Below, one piece after another: positions 58,047 through 64,000 of a DNA stretch of 64,000 nucleotides. The position numbers and the translations under genes were made by a program. A model generated the notes under the pieces. It was not told the DNA's origin and did no database searches. It worked only from the letters and a program-made list of their open reading frames with translations. Source of the DNA: Dentipellis sp. KUC8613. Its lineage: Eukaryota > Basidiomycota > Agaricomycetes > Russulales > Hericiaceae. The stretch covers positions 1,288,396 to 1,352,395 of the forward strand of contig NSJX01000002.1 in assembly GCA_002286715.1 (NCBI GenBank), given 5' to 3'. Position 1 is the stretch's first letter. Each line of letters starts with the position of its first letter.

Positions 58047-59755
58047 CTATACATCGGTATCGCTTGCCGAACGGTCCAGAAGCTGGGCCACCGTCTCCAG
58101 GATAACCTTCGGCTGCAACAAAGTCTTCCTTTCCACAATCTCCCCTCCCGGACCAAAGCTAGACAGCTTCGCCGTCTTTCGCGTGGAACACCGCAGACCG
58201 AGCTCCGTCGTCGCCAGAACCGACCCTCCAGCCACATCATACCCAGCGAACGCGTTTATCATGGCCGTCTGGTCGAATGGTTTCGACTGCTCAGCGATGA
58301 CGATCTCGAAGTTCGTGGACATCGTCTCCTCTTTGGTGATATGCGCCACCTTGCACGCCGCATGGGCGATATGCCGGATTTGCGAACCGAATCGGGCCTT
58401 CAAAGCGTCCTTAGATGTCAATGAGACGTCCGCATTGGTGCAGTAGCACAATGTGAAGATGTCAATGCACCCTCGTACGATGTTGTCGACAAAGTCGTTC
58501 ACTGCGTTTTCTTGCAACCGCGGGTATAAGGCTCGGATGTGGTGAAGCGTCAATGACCTCCATCGAGAAGACGTCGCCTGGGGTTCTGCGACCAACCCGC
58601 TTTCAGCATGGCGGACGACGCAGATTGCTTGGGGTAGGGTGAGGGAAGGCGGGACATACCGGTTGCGTGCATGCGTTGGAAGACTTGGGTGAGCAGATCG
58701 TTCGGCATTGCAGGTAGCCCGATGCAAAACACCGACAAGAGACGCGCGGTGTACATCGTAATGCACGCCTGCATGCCGAACTGGATCAGGTTCAAGTCGT
58801 GCGAGTGGTCCCTTGCCGAAAGGATTTGAGCGAACTTCTGACCCAATCCCGACGCCATCTCCTTCGTGGCTTGGACGATCCTCGATCTCGGCACCTTGAT
58901 CTGCCTATCGACTGTGGACAACTCCGTCGCCGCTGCAGCGAGCTGCAGAATCTCCGAATTCAGGTCCTGGACCGCTTCGATGACTTGGGCACCGGACCAG
59001 CTGTCCGTCTTCGTGAGGAACACCTCGAGGCCTTTCACGGGAGCGACGTCCTCTTCCATTGTCATCGCGAGTGCGGATCTCTGTACGGGAGGTGTCGACT
59101 TGGGTCTGCGACTGGGATAGGGACTCCGGGAACGGAGGTGGGCGTCATCGTCGCGACCATGGCCATTGGTATACGCAGATCGTCCGGGAGGGCTAACGGC
59201 ATCGTGCTGTCTTCGCGTCTCAGACCTCAGCCTGTGGTCGCGATCATGACTCTGACCTCGAGACCTATGATCCGCCATCAGCTGTTCCTTCTCCTCCCTG
59301 AGGGTCTCCACCTCCTTCTCGCGCGCGCGCAGTGCATCCGTGGTCTCCTTCAAGGTGCGCTCGAGCATCCTATAGCGCTCTGCTATCTTGGCAGCATCGG
59401 CCTGGGATCTGGCGAGTTCATTCCGGGTAGCCTCCAGTTCGCTCCGCACGGCTGCGACGGTGGATGGTGGGGGATCGGGGCGTGGCTGGGGAGAACATGC
59501 GCCGTTGCTGCCTGTTCGGCGCTCGGCCGACTGGCCAGCGTCGGTCTTGCGACGTCGAGAGGCACGTCCGCGCGTCAGTTTGTCGGATCTGATTTGGACG
59601 GGGGTAAGGATCCGTCCACGCGACGCAGAGTCGTCTGTATTTGCCCTGTCACTGGTGGTAGCGCCTTGTGCAGGGGGGTGGGGAGTCCTGAGGGCGAAGA
59701 ATTCGATGGTTGTTTGGTAGTTGTCCTTGACATGTATGTTAGTGATGGGAAACAT
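58047..59755 (-). CDS. Unrecognised coiled-coil protein
   Basis: Two exons on the minus strand: 59755-58660 and 58585-58047, giving 544 aa. I do not recognise the family. The N-terminus is Arg/Ser/Pro-rich and looks disordered. A clear heptad-type coiled coil lies at about 103-165 (ELEATRNELARSQADAAKIA, then RTLKETTDALRAREKEVETL), followed by an Arg/Ser-rich linker. The second half looks folded and helical: FLTKTDSWSGAQVIEAVQDL, QLAAAATELSTVDRQIKVPR and, at the end, EIVIAEQSKPFDQTAMINAF. The intron acceptor after 58585 keeps the frame. The start is uncertain: ATG 59755 is the first in-frame ATG that keeps the body, but another ATG at 59838 could belong to an extra upstream exon. Possibly a basidiomycete-specific protein. 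Confidence 0.75.
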
Positions 59756-60109
59756 GGGGCAGGGAGGACAGTACTGTTTGGGGGGATATGCTGTCTTTGT
59801 GCGGGATGATGGGGGACAGCAGTTAGATTGACGGACATGGTGCACGAGTCGATTTCGCGGATGGAATGCCTCGAGGCTGCAGCCTGCGTCCATCGCATCT
59901 AATCGGCCACGCCCCGAACACACGTCTGTACGTCAACGAACAATGGCTCCTTCCATCAATCCAATTTGCCCGACGCCTCGTGCCCGTCCCACCTCCTCTT
60001 CCTCTTCCTTTTTCTTTCCATGCACTAGCCAGACGCGTTCTCTTCACTCTTCTCTCCTCCTACTATCTCCACTGTATCTACTACTACTACCACTACCACA
60101 CGCTACCAC
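59756..60109. promoter_or_regulatory. Bidirectional promoter between coiled-coil and HSPA12-like genes
   Basis: 354 bp between divergent starts. CT-rich tracts run through 59990-60060 and a CTA-type trinucleotide run lies near 60078-60100 just upstream of the Hsp70-like ATG. No heat-shock element array was obvious by eye. Confidence 0.45.
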
Positions 60110-63100
60110 ATGTCACACCACAGCGATACCCGAAAGCCCTACAGCGGCACGACGCGCTCCCTCGTCCTCGCGTTCGATGTCGGCACCACATTCAGCGGCG
60201 TCTCGTACGCCATCCTCGAGCCTGGCGAGGTTCCCAAGATCCACGGCGTGACCCGGTACGTACCCGCGACCCAGGCAGCACGCTCGCCACCACTCACCCA
60301 ACTGCAGATTTCCCGGACAAGAGCATGTCGCGGGCAACTCCAAGATCCCCTCGATCATGTATTATGACCAGGATGGCAACATGAAGGCCGCAGGCGCGGA
60401 AGCAGATAGCGCCGCCATGGTGGACCTCGCGGAGGACGAGGGGTGGACGAAGGCAGAACTGTGCGTCTTGGGACCGCGTCCTCGTTTTGACTCTTGAGCT
60501 CAGCGACATGCGTCTAGGTTCAAGCTGCGATTGCGCCCAAAAAGCATGGTGCTCAAAATGAACGGCATGCGCCTGCCAGCTTTGCCCCGGGGCAAGAACT
60601 CGACGCAGGTCTTCGGTGAATTTCTGGGATACCTCTTCAGGTGTTCACGAAGTTTCATTATCGATACGCACGCGAACGGGAAGGCCATGTGGCGGTCCGT
60701 TGAGAGCGATATGCAATTTGTGCTCAGCCATCCAAATGGTTGGGAGGGAGCGCAGCAGACCAAGATGAGGCGGGCAGCAGTCATTGGTGGCCTGATCCCG
60801 AACACCGACGAGGGCAAGTCGCGGATACGATTTGTTACGGAAGGAGAGGCCAGCTTGCATTCGTGTGTCTTGAACGGGTTGGCGAAGGACGTGCTTTCGG
60901 TAAGTACTATGCTCGATTCGGCACCTTCACGTAGCTGACACGATTTCCCTAGAATCCATCAGACCACGGTTTCCTCGTCGCAGATGCGGGAGGTGGTACG
61001 CTCGATATCAGCTCCTACGCCATACGGGGGACGTCCCCACTCGTAATGGAGGAAATTGCCCCACCAGACTGTGAGTTACGCGGCCCACTGCCGCATCCGA
61101 TTACCGACTGGATTTCTCATCAGGTGTTTTCGCCGGATCCGTCTTCGTGAGCCGTCGTGCTCGAGAATTTCTCGAAGGTAGGCTGCCCCTATCATACTTC
61201 CCGATAAGACTTCATATCCGTCCCCTCCGCCAGGGAAGCTCAAGAATTCTAAATACGGCACTGCGGACTCGTTGGACCATATCACCAAACGGTTCGATGA
61301 AACGACGAAGCGTGTTTTCCGCGATAAGAAAGCCATGCAGGTTGTTCCCTTCGGATCTCCTCTAGACAAGGATATGTCTGTGGGCATCCGTGGTGGTCAG
61401 CTGAAACTGACAGGGTACTTTTTCTTCTGACTTCTATCTGATCTTGTATTAACGCCGAGTGCCACAGGGCAGAAGTTGCGGCCCTTTTCGAGCCGTCGAT
61501 CGAGGCCGCCATGGCGTCCATCCATTCCCAAATTCAAGCAAGTAAGGGGGTCATTAAGGTAACGCGATTCCCGTCTTCTATCTGTCCTTCTGGGGCGCTC
61601 ATCCCATATCCGCAGTCGGTATGGCTTGTCGGTGGCTTCGCAGCAAGTCCATGGCTCTTCAGTCAGCTCCAGGAACGTCTCATGCCCGAAGGCATCGTCG
61701 TCAGCAGGCCTGACAGTCAAACGTTCGTGGCTTCGCCTCGACCTGGTGTCACCGAACCTGGCTAATTTTTGGTTCTAGGTCCAAGGCGGTTGCAGACGGT
61801 GCTATCGGCTTCTACTGCGATCACCACGTTTCGGCGCGCATGTCAAAGTTCATGTACGGCGTGGAGTACCTTCGCGAATTCGATCCTCAGGATCCGGACC
61901 ACCTTGCCAGGCAAGATCGACTCTGCGAGCTGCCCTCCGGTCCGAAGCTTCTCGCGGATGCATTCGACTGTATTCTGGCACGGGTACGTAGCTATGTTTG
62001 GAAATGAACTCAGTTCTTACCCATCTGGCCTACAGAGCGTGCGGGTCAAGGAGTCGACAGTTTTCAGCCGCAAGTACTGCACCGAAGTCACCAGCCTGTC
62101 GACACTTTCGGTGTTCGAAGTAGAGATTTGGTGCTACCGTGGTGGTGACACCGTCCCAAAGTGGATCATGCGGAAGCGTGATGACTTCTCGACTCTTTGC
62201 GTTGTCCAAGCAGACTTGTCGCCTCTGAGTGGCAGTGCGCAGCCGAAGCAAGGGCGAGGCGGCAAGACATACTGGACGATCGTGTTCAGTGTCGAAATTC
62301 ACTTCGGTCTAACCGAGTTCAGAGCTAGGATCAAGTGGGTGGACAATGTAAGAGTCATTCTTCCTCGTTCCTTGCTACTCAACTCATACTTATGCTTTCG
62401 CTCGTAGGGAAAGACGCGATAGTTAGTCATGACATTCATCTCCCTTCCCTCGTACACTGACCTTTATTATTCGCAGCGGTCCAGCAACCATCGTCTACAA
62501 CGAGAGTGGCCACCGCGCCGACGAGGATGAGCCCGAAAGTGGCACCGAGGACGACGGGGGCTCTGGCCGCTCAGAACGCCGCTCCGCCTCTGTCTCGCGC
62601 AATCCATCGCGTGGCGAGCCTGCCGCCCCTGTTGCTCAGCCCCGTGAGGTCCAGCTACCTGTTGCTGAGAGAGTCTATCTCGATGTACCGAACCCCGAAT
62701 CCCGCACGAGGTCCCATCGATCGTCCAAGGTCCCCTCGCCGCCGGAGCCCGACAGGAGCTACAAGGGCAAGCAGCGCGAAAGCGTCAGCTCCTCAAATGG
62801 CGCCGGCGCGTCGCGCTCCATGTCGTCGCGCGGCTTCGACCTCCCTGGTCCTATCACACCGAGCGACTCGTCGTCCTCAAGGCGCAGCGGGTCCGCGCGC
62901 CTCGGCGAGACGCTCTCCTCCGTGTGGGGCGCCGCGCCCTCCGCCGGCGTGTCCGCGAACCCGTCGGTCCAGGCGTCGCCCATCGACGCGCCCGCAGGCT
63001 TCCGCGAGGCGTTCCAGAGCTCGCTCGCGACCGTGCACGAGGCGCCGCACGCGAAGACGCCCAAGGCGGCCACGCCGCGCGGCAGCATCTCCGGGCACCA

Positions 63101-64000
63101 GAACGGCATGCCGCAGCCGCCCCCTGCGGTCTCGCACACGCCGTCTCAGCAACAGCAGCCACCATTCAACCCGTATCAGCAGCCGCAGTCTCAGTCGCAT
63201 ACCCCGTCGCAGCAGCAGTCTGGCACTCCGAGACGCAGCAGCATCCCGCAGGCCACGGCATCGCCGCGTCCCATCGGTACACCAAGGCAGAATGGCGCCG
63301 TGTCCCCCATGCCTGGGGTCGTGCGCTCCAACACGCCGCCTGGAGAGTTTGCTCCGCCAGCTCCTGCGCCCCCGGCGGGCGCGACACCCAGAGCTGCGTC
63401 GCCACAACCGACCTCGTCGTTCCTGGAGCCTCCTGCCCCCGCCACCCTCGCCGCGGCCGTTTCGGGCACGTCCAAGCCCCCGACGCCTCCATCCGAGCCT
63501 GCGCCTCCCGCGGTAGAACCGGCACCGGAACCGCCCGCTGCTGTCGCCACGCCGACGAAGAAGATGTCCAAGGCTGCGACGCGCGCGGCAAGCAAGGCTG
63601 CAAGCAAGGCCGCTAGCAAGATCCCGACGCCGAGCGGGACTTTGACGCCTAAGCCTGAGGAGGTCGTGCCGTCGCCATATATCCCTGACTTGAGTGCGTC
63701 TGCGCCTGCTGCAGATCCCGCTGCGGCCGCGCCGGAGCAGCCTGCTGCCGAGGCTCAGAGCGAGGAGTCTGCAGCTGCGCCATCTGTGGAACCTCCGGCC
63801 GCTGGCACACCCGAGGCCAACGCATCGCACTCAAGACGGAATTCCACCCTCGACCCCGCTATCCCCGGTGGACTCTCTTCCGCCCCTCCGCCCCCCGCTG
63901 ATAATGTAACCGATGCCGCCGCCGCCGCGGACGCGAAGACCCCCGGCCTCCTCGATGGCTCGTCACTGTCGAGCACAATCGGCAGCGTCACGTCGAAAAT
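60110..64000 (+). CDS. HSPA12-like Hsp70 ATPase with long disordered C-terminal tail, 3' partial
   Basis: Exons: 60110-60255, 60308-60460, 60518-60899, 60953-61070, 61124-61177, 61234-61414, 61468-61558, 61616-61722, 61779-61983, 62036-62347, 62408-62421 (14 nt) and 62477 to beyond 64000; at least 1095 aa. The first 590 residues form an actin-like ATPase: phosphate-1 loop LAFDVGTTFSGVSYAI (about 20-35), phosphate-2 VADAGGGTLDISSY (about 236-249), adenosine-type motif SVWLVGGFAASPWLFSQL and the beta domain WVDNGKTRYGPATIVYN. The degenerate Hsp70 style with no classical substrate-binding domain matches the HSPA12/fungal Hsp70-like group. After it the frame stays open for over 500 residues of Pro/Ala/Ser/Gln-rich sequence with an AASKAASKAASK repeat. 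Retaining the 55-nt intron at 62422 would stop translation at once (GKTR then TAG), giving a tail-less protein. Confidence 0.85.

Noticed and set aside
62506..63830. Long Arg/Ser-rich frames on both strands (336, 317 and 230 codons)
   Set aside because: High GC and the repetitive Pro/Ala/Ser tail of the Hsp70-like gene keep other frames open. They lack start context, splice support and recognisable domains.

Overview
The window is nuclear DNA from a filamentous basidiomycete, most likely an Agaricomycete. Genes are dense and intron-rich, with GT-AG introns mostly 48-70 nt long, very short exons, CT-rich leaders and basidiomycete-type gene families. It holds 24 protein-coding genes that I could splice by hand with frame kept across every junction, 22 complete and two cut by the window edges, plus one intron-containing tRNA. 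There is no sign of plasmid, phage or CRISPR. All gene models come from reading splice sites and translating; no database was searched, so product names rest on recognised motifs.

Layout. 1-16 kb: a YIP1-family membrane protein (cut by the left edge), proteasome ATPase RPT2, a peroxisomal citrate synthase, a Kre9-like wall protein, an APH-like kinase, KEOPS subunit PCC1, an EBP1/PA2G4 homologue, a class I methyltransferase and complex I subunit NDUFB8. At 15.6-16.0 kb lies a small element with terminal inverted repeats. 16-34 kb: DNA repair nuclease RAD2/XPG, a CAF120-like PH-domain protein, COX11, an NmrA-like protein, spliceosomal J-protein DNAJC8 and RMI1. 34-50 kb: a carnitine acyltransferase, then a head-to-tail array of four UPF1-like SF1B helicase genes, then PAM18. 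50-64 kb: EFM4-like methyltransferase, NOM1/SGD1, tRNA-Gly(CCC), an MFS transporter, an unrecognised coiled-coil protein and an HSPA12-like Hsp70 with a very long disordered tail that runs off the right edge.

Most genes are ordinary single-copy housekeeping genes, often in divergent pairs sharing one promoter: YIP1/RPT2, kinase/PCC1, methyltransferase/NDUFB8, RMI1/carnitine acyltransferase and coiled-coil/HSPA12-like. Metabolically the citrate synthase with a C-terminal SKL and the carnitine acyltransferase fit acetyl-CoA handling and shuttling; COX11, NDUFB8 and PAM18 serve mitochondria.

The unusual part is 36.3-49.2 kb. The four helicase paralogues share an identical eight-exon architecture and an N-terminal region that looks like a catalytically dead DEDD-type exonuclease fold. 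The copy next to the carnitine acyltransferase lies in a sharply bounded block of about 2.9 kb almost free of CpG, which starts inside one gene and ends inside the other although both reading frames stay intact. These two observations are the best candidates for undescribed biology here.
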